Origin: Burkholderia ambifaria AMMD
Lineage (GTDB): Bacteria; Pseudomonadota; Gammaproteobacteria; Burkholderiales; Burkholderiaceae
Reading direction: 5' to 3'
NCBI RefSeq assembly: GCF_000203915.1
Contig: NC_008392.1
Span: 1,178,001 to 1,242,000, forward strand
DNA: 64,000 nt
The translations under genes and the position numbers were made by a program. The notes under the pieces were generated by a model that had not been told where the DNA came from, searched no databases, and saw only the letters and a program-made list of their open reading frames with translations. This document shows positions 27,098 through 36,500 of this stretch, one piece after another (the first letter of the stretch is position 1; the number at the start of each line of letters is the position of its first letter).

Positions 27098-27803
27098 ATG
27101 CACCGAACCGCATTGGTGACATTGAACATGCGAGAACTCGACCGTCTGAAGGTAATCCAGGCCGTAGTGGATTTGGGCCTGAAGCCTGGCCGCGCGGCCG
27201 AACGCCTCGGCCTGACGGTCCGGCAGATCGAGCGGCTGGTGATTCGATACCGGGAGTCTGGCGCGGTGGGCCTGACCTCTCGCAAGCGTGGCGGTCCTGG
27301 CAACCGGCGGCTGGATGCGGAGTTGGCCCAGCGGGTCCTGACGATCATCCGGGATCGCTACGCCGATTTCGGGCCGACACTGGCGTGCGAGAAGCTCCGG
27401 GAATGCCACGGCATCCAGCTCGCCAAGGAAACGGTACGGCGGCTGATGACGGAAGCTGGTTTGTGGGTGCCACGCCGGCAACGACCGCCGAAGTTCTATC
27501 AGCCACGAGCGCGCCGGGCGTGCCTGGGTGAACTGATCCAGATCGACGGCAGCGATCATCGATGGTTCGAGGAACGGGCGCCGGCCTGCACGCTGCTGGT
27601 GTACGTGGACGACGCGACGAGCCGGCTGATGCATCTGCACTTTGCGGCAACGGAATCGACCTTCAGCTACTTCGAAGGCCACGCGGGCGTATATCGAACG
27701 CCATGGCAAGCCGGTGGCGTTCTACAGTGACAAGTGCAGTGTGCTTCGCAGCACGAACGCCGGCAAAACCGGCAGCAGCGTGACTCACTTCGGCCGAGCC
27801 ATG
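27098..27803 (+). pseudogene. Frameshifted, truncated ISNCY transposase
   Basis: This is a second copy related to the intact element. The N-terminal helix-turn-helix and the first catalytic Asp (GELIQIDGSDHRWFEERAPA) are present. A one-base insertion near 27677 shifts the frame after TFSYFE; the original frame continues as ATRAYIERHGKPVAFYSDK and stops matching after THFGRAM at 27803. The third catalytic residue is lost. Two direct end motifs (TTTAGAAATGTCG type, at about 27009 and 27040) mark its left end. It borders the type VI secretion remnant. Confidence 0.85.
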
Positions 27804-27820
27804 TTAATGGACGTTACCGA

Positions 27821-28465
27821 TCAAATTGGAGTATTAAGGAACGGAATCTTCGGCGGCGCAAGCTGCCGCAGAATCGTCAGGTGAACATCTAGTTTGACCT
27901 TCTTGAGATGGTCGAGATTCATGTGACCGCCGACAATCAGGGCAGGCTCAAAGCCATACATCTCATCCGGTTCAAGCGGTCCGAGTTTGCCCGCAGCGCG
28001 TTTGAATAGCGGCTGCTTCGCCTCGTCCTTAAAGTCACATTCGCTTGGCGTCTTGGCACCGAAGAACGTCTGCACTCGAAAGTCGGGATTTTTGAGCTGT
28101 CCCTTCAAATCTTTTTCCAGAGCAATAAGAGAATGCGTCGGGCACGAAACCGTCAAGCTCGGCCCTGTTTTCTCGCCCCATGCATACAACTTCCCGAACG
28201 CGGTCCGCGCGATGACGTGGTAGCTATCGACCTCCTCGAAGATCGTGTCCTCAAGCCACATGTCCAAGACGTCTTCGTACTCGTCGGGATTCACGATCGA
28301 GAACAAGCCGTCCGCGTAACTCGCCCACCCTTCTTCAGACCAATATTTCAAGAGCTGAGCAGGCAGCTTCTTGTCGAATTTTTCGAAGCTGGCCTGAGGG
28401 ACCTCGACGCGGCTCGTCGCTTCTCCAAAATTCTCGATAAACAACTCAAAATCTTCGTCTCTCAT
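27821..28465 (-). CDS. T6SS immunity protein, GAD-like plus DUF1851 (Tdi1 type)
   Basis: A 214-residue cytoplasmic protein. The N-terminus MRDEDFELFIENFGEAT and the following PAQLLKYWSEEGWASYADGL are typical of the GAD-like domain, and the C-terminal half (GLLEPDEMYGFEPAL-like region, HLTILRQL) fits DUF1851. This pair of domains is known from Tdi1, the immunity protein against the Tde1 DNase of Agrobacterium. Its start codon overlaps the stop of an Ntox15 fragment by ATGA, the normal effector-immunity arrangement. The ATG at 28465 follows AAGGGA. GC is lower than in surrounding genes. The gene looks intact and may be an orphan immunity. Confidence 0.82.
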   Translation of the reverse strand: MRDEDFELFIENFGEATSRVEVPQASFEKFDKKLPAQLLKYWSEEGWASYADGLFSIVNPDEYEDVLDMWLEDTIFEEVDSYHVIARTAFGKLYAWGEKTGPSLTVSCPTHSLIALEKDLKGQLKNPDFRVQTFFGAKTPSECDFKDEAKQPLFKRAAGKLGPLEPDEMYGFEPALIVGGHMNLDHLKKVKLDVHLTILRQLAPPKIPFLNTPI

Positions 28466-28775
28466 CTCATTCCCTTTCCGCGACAAGGTTCTAGTTTGAC
28501 GTTCATCAAGGCATCTCCCTTGCCGCTCGAAATGGCGTCCTTAGCACCCCCCTCCATCGTCGAGAGGCGATCGCCCTGGTTCCAACTCCCACCAATCGAA
28601 GAGTTGACACCGGTGCTTCCCATGCGGGTCGGATCCGGGTTCGCCCAGCCGCCTGCAACCATATCTGGCTCATGCAGCGCTGCAAGCGTGCTTGCAACCG
28701 TACTCGCACGCTCGGTTGCGGCACTCATGGCTTCCTTTGCGCCCATGCCCGAGGCTGCTCCCGAAAGAATCGTCG
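28462..28775 (-). pseudogene. 3' fragment of a Tde1-like Ntox15 DNase effector
   Basis: Read toward lower coordinates, this encodes MSAATERASTVASTLAALHEPDMVAGG, then PTRMGSTGVNSSIGGSWNQG and a C-terminal MNVKLEPCRGKGMR. The VNSSIG, MNVKLEPCRGKG and HxxD (HEPD) features match the Ntox15 (toxin_43) nuclease domain. The part upstream of about 28775 is not effector sequence: it is the antisense of a tssF fragment. The secretion/PAAR or chaperone-binding front of the effector is therefore gone. Translation could at most start internally, so the toxin is probably not delivered. Confidence 0.65.
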
Positions 28776-28784
28776 AACACGTCG

Positions 28785-29924
28785 GATGCATTCGACACGC
28801 TGATCGAGTCCTTCGCTTTCCCCGAGAAATTCGATTTCGTCGACATCGATCTTGGGCGAATCCGGCGCGCGGCGCGCGCGCCGCAAGCACGACAACTGAC
28901 CTTGCACCTGGCTATTCGCGACGCACCTGCAGAATCACCAGCCGCCCAGGCGCTGAGCGACCTCGACGCCGCATCGTTCAAACTGTTTTGCACGCCCGTC
29001 GTCAATTTGTTCCAGCGAGACGCGACGTCCATCCAGCTCACGTCCACCGACCGGGCCTACCCCGTGACGCCCGAGCCCCTCGAGACCGGCACGCCACTCG
29101 ACGTCTACTCGATCGATGCCGTTCGCCTAGGTGATCGGACGCAGTCCGAACACGAAAAAGGTGCTTCGTCGTCCACCGCTGCGCCACGAACGGCCGTGTT
29201 GCCCTACCGCGCGTTGAGCCATGGCCGGCAACCCGATCCGACCGTCGCTTATTGGACGGCGTTTCGCGATCCGTATGCCGCCGCGGGAAATGCGCGTGCG
29301 CCTATTCTCCTATCGCTCATCGGGCTGGACGGGGGCTCCGCCCAGGTGAGGCATCCCCAAATCGACGTCGACGTCACCGCCACCAACGGTGACCTCCCTT
29401 CGCGGCTGCCGATCGGCGCGCCTGATAGCGACTTGGTTCATGAAGGTGCAGCGCTGGCTTGCCCGATCCGGTTGCTGACGCAGCCGACCCTGCCGTGCTC
29501 GCATGCGCGCGGACACGGTGCGTTGTGGCGGGTGGTGGCGGGTCTTTCGTTGCACCCTTTCGATCTCACCCAGACCGGGCTGAAGGCGTTCAAGGACTTC
29601 TTGCGCTTGCACGCTCCGCGCACGAACATCGTCGCTCAACGCAGCATCGACGCAATCGTCGGACTGGATCACCAACCCGCAATGAAATGGATGTCGCTCG
29701 ACGGCCAGTTTCCGTCGTTCGTGCGTGGTATCGAAATCGTCGTATCGCTCGAGGAGAGCGCGTTGCGCGACGTCACGTTGCATCTGTTCGCTCGGACGCT
29801 CGATCGATTTTTCGCCCCGTATGCACCGACGAACAGCTACGTACAGCTCATCATCCGGTCGTCTCAGGCCGGGCAGGAATTGCATCGCTGCCCGGCCCGA
29901 TCCGGAACCCGGCCGGTAATTTAG
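28785..29924 (+). pseudogene. tssF: 5'-truncated tssF (type VI secretion baseplate subunit)
   Basis: About 380 residues match the C-terminal two thirds of TssF/VasA/ImpG: ESFAFPEKFDFVDIDLGRI, NLFQRDATSIQL, VYSIDAVRLG, then the long beta region (LACPIRLLTQPT, GHGALWRVVAGLSLHPFDLT) and the natural C-terminus CPARSGTRPVI. Full TssF is about 600 residues, so roughly 200 N-terminal residues are lost at the junction with the Ntox15 fragment. No other tss genes are in the window, so this is a rearranged remnant. The protein would act in the baseplate wedge with TssE, TssG and TssK if whole. Confidence 0.8.
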
Positions 29925-30497
29925 TCAATGCAGATAGCCAACCAGGATCCCGGCGCCGGCGCCCGCTTGCAAGCCAACGGTCGTGCCGCCCATCAGCAAG
30001 ATCGCAGGCGCATGCGCAATCGCTATCTCGGCGAGCCACGTCATCGCCGGGTTCGACAATCCGAGGGCAAGCTGCGCTGAATTGATCCCGAGGATCATTG
30101 CGGAACCAGCCTTGCCATAGCCGATGCCGACACCACCATCGAGGTAGACCGTCGCCCCTTGAAAGTCGCTCTTGGTCAGCTCGGTGCCGCTGAACGCGGG
30201 TGCCATATAGATGAGCCCCGCGCTGTCGAATGACTTGGCAGACCCTGCGCCTCCGACCTCGCGGCCGGCGATCTTGGGTATCTTGAGCTCCGGCAAGGAA
30301 AACCGCGGAAGCTTGATCTTCGGGATACGAAAGCCGAAACCGATACCGACGCCTACGCCGCCGTAGTAGAAATCGGTTTCCGTTCCAGCGGGGTCGGCCA
30401 GAACGATCGTTCCGCCCGACGCAACGACGAACTCGATGCTGACGCCGCCTGTCGCTCCCGTCTTGTAGCTCCAGTTGCTTGGTCTCAGAATTGACAC
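29925..30497 (-). CDS. Glycine-rich orphan protein in the T6SS remnant
   Basis: A 190-residue protein with a GTG start behind GAGAGGA. It has repeated small-residue strands (YYGGVGVGIGFGFRIPKIK, VYLDGGVGIGYGKAGSAM) and a hydrophobic, Gly/Ala-rich C-terminus (APAILLMGGTTVGLQAGAGA) that could enter a membrane. No known domain is recognised. Its stop codon directly abuts the tssF stop on the opposite strand. The DUF3592 gene lies 21 bp upstream in the same direction, so they are likely co-transcribed. Its neighbourhood suggests a secretion cargo or accessory role. Confidence 0.7.
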   Translation of the reverse strand: MSILRPSNWSYKTGATGGVSIEFVVASGGTIVLADPAGTETDFYYGGVGVGIGFGFRIPKIKLPRFSLPELKIPKIAGREVGGAGSAKSFDSAGLIYMAPAFSGTELTKSDFQGATVYLDGGVGIGYGKAGSAMILGINSAQLALGLSNPAMTWLAEIAIAHAPAILLMGGTTVGLQAGAGAGILVGYLH

Positions 30498-30518
30498 GGC
30501 CGATCCTCTCAGATGCTG

Positions 30519-30896
30519 TTATTTTTTTGGTGCCAGATTCATCGCCGCGAAGAGGATGAATCCAAGACCGAATATCGTCGCCATCAATGTCCAGTTCCAC
30601 ACGGCGCCAAACCGGTCAATCGTGGCGGTGCGGGCCGGCGCCTCGGGCTGGTAAAGGACGGTGACCTTGTCGCCGACCTTGGTGCCGTAGATCATCCCGC
30701 CTTGCGGATAAGACACGCGCTCGCCCGTTTTTGTAACGAACTCGATCTGTGGGTGGCTCCCGCCGGCATTGAGGCTGACCACCTCGCCGGGAACGGCGAT
30801 CGCAGTCTGCAAAAATCCTCGCGTGGACCACCCGATGAAAGCCGCGATCACGAGAAAAACGACCCCGATCGCAATGCCCGCAATAGCCTTAGACAT
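30519..30896 (-). CDS. DUF3592-domain inner-membrane protein
   Basis: A 125-residue protein with a membrane helix at each end (about 5-25 and 98-118) and a small beta domain between them (EVVSLNAGGSHPQIEFVTKTGERVSYP, VGDKVTVLYQPEAP). That beta domain, with its G-x-V-x-V-L-Y-x-P pattern, is typical of DUF3592. The start at 30896 has GAGAGGG upstream. DUF3592 proteins are often found beside secreted effectors and polymorphic toxins. A role as an accessory or membrane immunity factor for the neighbouring orphan is possible but unproven. Confidence 0.8.
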   Translation of the reverse strand: MSKAIAGIAIGVVFLVIAAFIGWSTRGFLQTAIAVPGEVVSLNAGGSHPQIEFVTKTGERVSYPQGGMIYGTKVGDKVTVLYQPEAPARTATIDRFGAVWNWTLMATIFGLGFILFAAMNLAPKK

Positions 30897-31162
30897 GAGC
30901 CCTCTCGATTTTTGTCGTTCGACACGCGGCAGCACCCTGTCAGTGCGTGTCCGAGCGGGATTTTAGCGCATTGGCACACACTGGCCGGACATCATGTGAT
31001 GCCCGAAAGTATTCGCAGCACGACCGAGCCCGCAGGTCAAGTTTCACTTTCGGGCGGCTTCATGTCGCCGCTTTGGGCGCGTCTCCTCGGTCGTCTTAAT
31101 GCTGAGGAAATAGCAGCGCGGGCACCAATGACCGCGACGGATCGTGTTCGCGAGCGCGTCGC
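30897..31162. other. Non-coding junction
   Basis: No gene is supported between the DUF3592 start and the third ISNCY fragment. The first 60 bp probably hold the promoter of the 30896-29925 gene pair; the rest looks like scrambled sequence. Confidence 0.4.
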
Positions 31163-31391
31163 GCCTGCCTGGGCGAGCTGATTCAGATCGACGGTAGCGA
31201 TCATCGGTGGTTCGAGGAACGGGCGCCGGCCTGCACGCTGCTGGTGTACGTGGACGACGCGACGAGCCGGCTGATGCATCTGCACTTTACTGCAACGGAG
31301 TCGACCGTCAGCTACTTCGAGGCCACGCCAACGTATCTGGAGCGCCATGGCAAGTCGGTGGCGTTCTATAGCGACATGTACAGCGTGTTTC
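31163..31391 (+). pseudogene. Internal fragment of an ISNCY transposase
   Basis: About 76 codons match the core of the two upstream ISNCY copies: GELIQIDGSDHRWFEERAPA, LLVYVDDATSRLMHLHFTAT, and ERHGKSVAFYSDMYSVFH. Both ends are missing and sequence on each side is unrelated. It is closer to the 27098 copy (LMHLHF, PVAFYSD-like) than to the intact one. The 31392-31716 stretch after it contains no gene I can support. Confidence 0.85.
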
Positions 31392-31716
31392 ACAAATTGA
31401 GTCAGCTGCGGAAGCAAGCTGCTCAACCGCACCTTGGTCCTATTCGTGCCTCGCGGGCTTACTACAGGCGCAAGATCCAGCAGTGCACGCGCCGCAATCG
31501 AGCACTTGCGCCGGCACAGCGACGCGATGACGTTCCGTCGCCATGACCCGCCCTGCCGCGCGCCCTCATCGGTTGGGTATAGTTACGCATCCGCCCCACG
31601 TAACGAGATTGCGCCATCCCAAATGCGCTCTATCGCTCTCCCAGGCCGGAAAACAACGGGCGAACCGATTTTGTCGTCTTCCAGAATAACTAAATTCTTC
31701 CGATTATCGAGGGTCT

Positions 31717-32640
31717 ATGGATTTGCTGGCGGCCATGCGAATTTTCGTGCGGGTTGTCGAGCGTGGCAATTTATCGAGGGCCGCGAAAGATCTCGGCCTT
31801 GGCCAACCTACCGTTAGCGATCGCGTCGATCGGCTCGAACGGTTTCTCGGCGTCAAATTGCTGCTCCGAAACACGCGTGCGGTGTCGTGCACCGATGAAG
31901 GCATTCTGTTCTATCAACGAAGCAAGATCGTGCTCGACGCGGCCGACGAGGCGCGGGCCGTCGTCACGCTCGGCAACAACATCGTGCGTGGACGCATTCG
32001 CATTGCCGCGCCACATGGGTTCGGCGAAGTCGTGCTGCCGGAAATCCTCGCGGTCATCCGCGAACATCATCCGCAGCTCCATATCGATCTCGTCCTGAAT
32101 GACGAAATCACCGACCCCGTCACCGAGGGCGTCGATATTTCATTGCGACTCGGCCAGATCGGCGATGGCAATTTCGTCGCGCGTCGATTGGGTTACGTAC
32201 GACGCGTCCTGGTCGCGTCGCCGCGTTATATCGAGAAGCACGGGCTGCCAGAGGAACCGACCGATATCGTCGGGCACCCGTTCATTCGCGTCACGGGGCT
32301 CTTCAACGACGGCCAGCTTTGCCTGATGAGCGCGTCTAAATCGGTGCGGCCGACGCCGATCAACGTCGTCGTCAGCACCAGCCACTGGCGGCCGGTCTAT
32401 GAGCTGTTGCTCAACGGCGCGGGTATCGGCGTCCTTCAGGAACACGTCTGCATCGACGCACTGGAATCCGGCCGGCTCGTCAGGCTGCTGCCGGAATACA
32501 CGGTACCGGGATTCGACCTGCATGCGCTGCTGCCGGTCACGCGGCCCGTCCCTTCGAAGACACAGGTCGTCATGAAGATCATCGAGGAGTATCTGCCAAA
32601 GGTGATGGCGCGGGCTGCGGACGGCGCGCTCGACATGTAG
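31717..32640 (+). CDS. LysR-family transcriptional regulator
   Basis: A 307-residue regulator with an N-terminal winged helix-turn-helix (MRIFVRVVERGNLSRAAKDL, GLGQPTVSDRVDRLERFLGV) and a periplasmic-binding-like effector domain (about 90-300: IRIAAPHGFGEVVLP, VDISLRLGQIGDGNFVARRL). The effector domain resembles the PBP2 group that includes CrgA-type regulators. It converges on the MFS gene at 32758, so its own divergent target is not obvious; its left neighbour is an IS fragment, which suggests that the original partner has been lost. Confidence 0.92.
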   Translation: MDLLAAMRIFVRVVERGNLSRAAKDLGLGQPTVSDRVDRLERFLGVKLLLRNTRAVSCTDEGILFYQRSKIVLDAADEARAVVTLGNNIVRGRIRIAAPHGFGEVVLPEILAVIREHHPQLHIDLVLNDEITDPVTEGVDISLRLGQIGDGNFVARRLGYVRRVLVASPRYIEKHGLPEEPTDIVGHPFIRVTGLFNDGQLCLMSASKSVRPTPINVVVSTSHWRPVYELLLNGAGIGVLQEHVCIDALESGRLVRLLPEYTVPGFDLHALLPVTRPVPSKTQVVMKIIEEYLPKVMARAADGALDM

Positions 32641-32757
32641 CGCGCCGCGCCCGCAAGCAGAAGCGCGGCGCCGATGGCCCGCGCAGGCCCCCGAAACCTG
32701 CGAAGATCGCGCCCGGCCCGCATCGCCGCAGCGATGCGCGCACCGGGAAAACACACA

Positions 32758-34020
32758 TCAGTCGTAGGCGCGCGAGCCGACGGACACGATCGGCACGGAC
32801 CACTTTCGGCCATACGCCAGCATCATCACGAAGCTGAGGACGAAACTCAGGCCGCCGACCATCAGCAGGCCAAGCTCGCCGAGCACGGGCAACAGGTTGG
32901 TGAGGAAGCCCGTCACGACCCAGGCGATCGCCATCACGGAGCCGGCGACGCCGAGCGCCCAGCCCTGCCGGTCCTCGCTCACCGCGTCCGAATACGCGGT
33001 GTACATGGTGGTGTATGCAACCATGTCGAAGCAGCCGACCACCATGCCGAGCACCCAGAGCGTGTTTTCGTGCGGAAACAGCGCCGACAGCACTTGGCCG
33101 ATGCCCGCGATCAGCAGGCCCGTCTTCGCGATGTCGACCACGCTCCAGATTTTCAGCATCAGCCGCACGATCACCATCAGCCCGAACACGAAAGATATTC
33201 CGATCAGGCCGCTGAACAGGCCGAGCTGCGAGCTGGTGTAATGAAATTTCGTCTGCAGCACCAGCATGATTGTCTGCAGATACAGCCCGTAGCCGACCTG
33301 CATCAGGAAGAACACGATCGACAGGAACGCGACGCGGCGGTGCGTGCCGGCCTGGTAGATGATCCGCAGCGGCATCAGCAGGTCCACACGCGTGTTGCCG
33401 GTCGGCGCGACCGCGTTGCGATATGACCAGAACGTCCAGAGCCCGCAGACGACCGACAGCGCGGCGACCAGCAGGAACGGCGTGCCGTAGTTGAAGAACG
33501 GCGCGATCGTGCGGTCCGACGTGACGCCGCCGAGCACGGGGCCGACGATGACGCCCGCGCTGAACGCGATCGACATGATGCTCATGTTGTACGCCTTGGT
33601 TTCCGGCGTGCTCATGTCCGTGATCGCGGCCTGCGCGATCCCCTGGCAACCGGCCATCAGCCCGCTCAGGCCGCGTCCGATCAGCAGCAGCGCGATACTC
33701 GGCAGCAGCGCGCCGACCGCCATCAGGAAGTAGCTGAGCGCCAGGCCGAACACGCACAGCAGCAGGATTTTCCGTCGGCCGTAGCCGTCGGACAGTTCAC
33801 CCATCAGCGAAGAGCCGAAGAACATGCAGAACGGATAAACGCCGTACCCGACCCCGAGGTAGAAATTGCGGAGGTGCGGACTCGTGTCGGCCCCGATGAT
33901 GCCCGATTGGGGGTCGGAGAAAATCGCCGCCATGATCGGGTACACGAGCCCGAATCCCATCGCGTCGATCGCAATGGCAAGCAGGCATGGACCCAGCAGT
34001 TTGATGTTGAGTTTGGACAT
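32758..34020 (-). CDS. MFS exporter, TetA/multidrug-like
   Basis: A 420-residue, 12-helix transporter. Helix 1 reads LLAIAIDAMGFGLVYPIM, loop 2-3 carries the DRxGRR-like motif (LSDGYGRRKILL) and helix 5 has the GPVLGG antiporter signature (GVIVGPVLGG), which suggests proton-driven efflux. The start at 34020 has GAGG six bases upstream; an ATG at 34092 lacks this. Substrate unknown. The 390-bp region upstream (34021-34411) holds its promoter and no further gene that I can support. Confidence 0.88.
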   Translation of the reverse strand: MSKLNIKLLGPCLLAIAIDAMGFGLVYPIMAAIFSDPQSGIIGADTSPHLRNFYLGVGYGVYPFCMFFGSSLMGELSDGYGRRKILLLCVFGLALSYFLMAVGALLPSIALLLIGRGLSGLMAGCQGIAQAAITDMSTPETKAYNMSIMSIAFSAGVIVGPVLGGVTSDRTIAPFFNYGTPFLLVAALSVVCGLWTFWSYRNAVAPTGNTRVDLLMPLRIIYQAGTHRRVAFLSIVFFLMQVGYGLYLQTIMLVLQTKFHYTSSQLGLFSGLIGISFVFGLMVIVRLMLKIWSVVDIAKTGLLIAGIGQVLSALFPHENTLWVLGMVVGCFDMVAYTTMYTAYSDAVSEDRQGWALGVAGSVMAIAWVVTGFLTNLLPVLGELGLLMVGGLSFVLSFVMMLAYGRKWSVPIVSVGSRAYD

Positions 34021-34411
34021 GAATGGCCTCGGTAGTAACGTGACGGCTACAGTAGTCGAAGGCCGGTTTTGCGAGTAGAGACGTATCTGCAATAGAAATT
34101 ATCGTAGTTACCGATAACCCAGGATTTCCTTTCAGAACTGTAGGGAAAGGCTGATGGCAGTGAGTTCGCGCTCTGCCTGGTCAGGGTCCGCGGATGGAAA
34201 ATTAAAAGGTTCATCGCGGATTTTCGGCGGGAGCGCCGGGGGAGGAGCGTCGGCGTTCAGTCAGAAGCGGTCAATCGATTGATCGCATCGAAAGCCGGGT
34301 TTCCGGCGCTGGAACACGACACGACGCTGTCATGCAGACGGCATGCGGTACTTCGACCACATTCGCATGTGGCACAATCGACGCCGCTCTTTCGAAACAG
34401 AAAAACAAGCA

Positions 34412-34777
34412 ATGACAAAACTGATTCGATTCCGGGTTCGGCCCGTCTACCACGGTAGCGATCTTCTGGTCGAGATACTCGAAGACCATCGCGCTGCCGA
34501 CTTTCCAAACGTCGCTGCGATCCTGCGAGATGCTCTGCATTCTGTCCAAGTACCGCATCCAGACGGCCTTGATGGTCCAGGAATCGCCTTATCTCAGGAC
34601 CACTATTTCAGCTACTGGAAATATGCTCGTGGCTACTATGAAATAGACGACGATATCTGGGGACTCTTCGTGACCGCCTCAATCGACAACGCGTCCATAG
34701 TCGCGGACGTCGAAGGGGCCCTCCTGTTGACAGGGAAGTTCGTCAAAGAAGAAGCAGATTTCGGCAAGTTCAAGTGA
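34412..34777 (+). CDS. Small hypothetical protein
   Basis: A 121-residue acidic soluble protein (MTKLIRFRVRPVYHGSDLLV start; ALSQDHYFSYWKYARGYYEI and DDIWGLFVTASIDNASIVAD in the second half). I do not recognise a family. Its composition is poorer in GC than nearby genes. The aromatic, acidic character is like that of small immunity-type proteins, but no toxin partner is visible nearby. The ribosome site is weak. Confidence 0.6.
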   Translation: MTKLIRFRVRPVYHGSDLLVEILEDHRAADFPNVAAILRDALHSVQVPHPDGLDGPGIALSQDHYFSYWKYARGYYEIDDDIWGLFVTASIDNASIVADVEGALLLTGKFVKEEADFGKFK

Positions 34778-35030
34778 GTCAACGGGATCCGGGGACGCTC
34801 ACGCAACAACGGCGAACACCAGCACCGCACCTGATGCATCGAGCGCGCGATGGGCGCCGAGATGAATCGCATCTGCCCTACCCGTCGTGCCAGCCCAAGC
34901 CGCCCGGCTAGCCCAATGAGCGCCACAGCGCCAGCGGCAAATCCCCCCACTTCCTGATTTCGGTCAACCGGCTCTCGCACGTTCGGGCTGTAATCGAATT
35001 ACCGTCCCGTCGACTCCGCTGAGGCGCTCC

Positions 35031-36437
35031 ATGAAACTGACTTTTCTCGGCGCGACCGAAACCGTGACCGGCTCGAAGTATCTGGTCGAGCACGGCAGCC
35101 GGCGCGTGCTGGTCGACTGCGGCCTGTTCCAGGGTACGAAGAACCTGCGGCTGCGCAACTGGCAGCCGCTGCCGCTCGCGCCCGACACGCTGGACGCGGT
35201 CGTGCTCACCCACGCGCATCTCGATCACTCCGGCTATCTTCCGGTGCTGGTGCGCGAAGGCTATCGCGGGCCGGTGTACTGCACGGCGGCCACGGCCGAG
35301 CTCTGCGACATCATGCTGCGCGACAGCGCGCGGCTGCAGGAAGAGGAAGCCGACTTCGCGAACCGGCACGATTATTCGAAGCATCGGCCGGCGCAGCCGC
35401 TTTACACGCTGGACGACGCGCAGCGCGCGCTGCGCCTGCTGAAGCCCGTTGCGTACGACGAATGCACGGCGCTCGGCGGCGGCGGCCTGTCGTTCCGCCT
35501 GCTGCCGGCCGGGCACATCCTTGGCGCGGCGAGCGTCGTGATGCACTGGGATCACAAGGTACTCGCCTTCTCCGGCGATCTCGGCCGGTATCACGATCCG
35601 ATCATGCAGCCGCCGCGGCCGCCCGCGCATGCGGACTACGTCGTCGTCGAATCGACGTACGGCGACCGGCTGCACCCGGCGTCGGATCCGGAGAACGAGC
35701 TGGCTGCCATGTTCGACAAGACCTTCGCGCGCGGCGGGGTCGTCGTGATGCCCTGCTTCACCGTCGGCCGCACGCAGGAAATCCTGCACTACATCGCGCG
35801 GCTGAAGGCGTCCGGCCGCATGGCGCACGTCCCGGTCTTCCTCGACAGCCCGATGGCGACGAACGCGACCGAGATCTATCGCCACCATATCCTCGAACAT
35901 CGCCTGACCGTCTCCGAAGCGAACACGCTCGGCCATGCGGCGACGATGGTCCGCTCGGTCGACCAGTCGAAGGCGATCGCCGAACACCATGGCCCGATGG
36001 TCATCATCGCCGGCAGCGGGATGGCGACCGGCGGACGCGTGCTGCATCACCTGAGCCGCTATGCGCCCGATGCGCGCAACACGATCGCGCTGGTCGGCTA
36101 CCAGGCCACCGGCACGCGCGGCGCGGCGCTGGCCGCGCACGAGCCGACGCTGAAGATTCACGGCGAGTACGTCCGTCTGCGTGCGCAGGTCGAGTCGATC
36201 ACGGCGCTCTCGGCCCATGCCGACTACGAAGAGATCCTCACGTGGCTCGGCACGATGCAGTGCGCCCCCGTCCGGACCTTCATCACGCATGGCGAACCGG
36301 CTGCCGCGGACGCGTTGCGGCGGCGTATTGCGGAGCGCCTGCAGTGGCCGTGCGAGGTGCCGGCTTACGAGCAATGCGTCGATCTGGACGAAGTCGCATC
36401 CGGCGGCGCGCAGGGATCCGCGGTGCTTTCGTCATAA
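35031..36437 (+). CDS. Beta-CASP metallo-beta-lactamase-fold exonuclease (Ysh1/CPSF73-like)
   Basis: A 468-residue protein with the metal motif THAHLDHSGYLP (HxHxDH, about residues 60-71), GHILGAASVVMHW, FSGDLGRY, then the beta-CASP insert (STYGDRLH, MPCFTVGRTQEILHYIARLK, VFLDSPMA). The C-terminal RMMBL region contains ALSAHADYEEIL. This layout fits the RNA-processing MBL proteins of bacteria similar to eukaryotic CPSF73. It probably cleaves RNA. It stands alone on its strand with 253 bp upstream. Its link to neighbours is unclear. Confidence 0.9.
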   Translation: MKLTFLGATETVTGSKYLVEHGSRRVLVDCGLFQGTKNLRLRNWQPLPLAPDTLDAVVLTHAHLDHSGYLPVLVREGYRGPVYCTAATAELCDIMLRDSARLQEEEADFANRHDYSKHRPAQPLYTLDDAQRALRLLKPVAYDECTALGGGGLSFRLLPAGHILGAASVVMHWDHKVLAFSGDLGRYHDPIMQPPRPPAHADYVVVESTYGDRLHPASDPENELAAMFDKTFARGGVVVMPCFTVGRTQEILHYIARLKASGRMAHVPVFLDSPMATNATEIYRHHILEHRLTVSEANTLGHAATMVRSVDQSKAIAEHHGPMVIIAGSGMATGGRVLHHLSRYAPDARNTIALVGYQATGTRGAALAAHEPTLKIHGEYVRLRAQVESITALSAHADYEEILTWLGTMQCAPVRTFITHGEPAAADALRRRIAERLQWPCEVPAYEQCVDLDEVASGGAQGSAVLSS

Positions 36438-36500
36438 CTGACGGCAATGCGGCGCATCGCGGAATGCGCGTGACGGGAAGTAGATGCTCGCACCCCCCAC

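Noticed and set aside
28707..28907. Extension of the Ntox15 effector frame to higher coordinates
   Set aside because: The sequence there is the antisense of the tssF segment FAFPEKFDFVDIDL, so the effector truly ends near 28775.
31392..31716. Small frames after the third ISNCY fragment as a gene
   Set aside because: They are short, Arg-rich and lack a start with a ribosome site or any family pattern.
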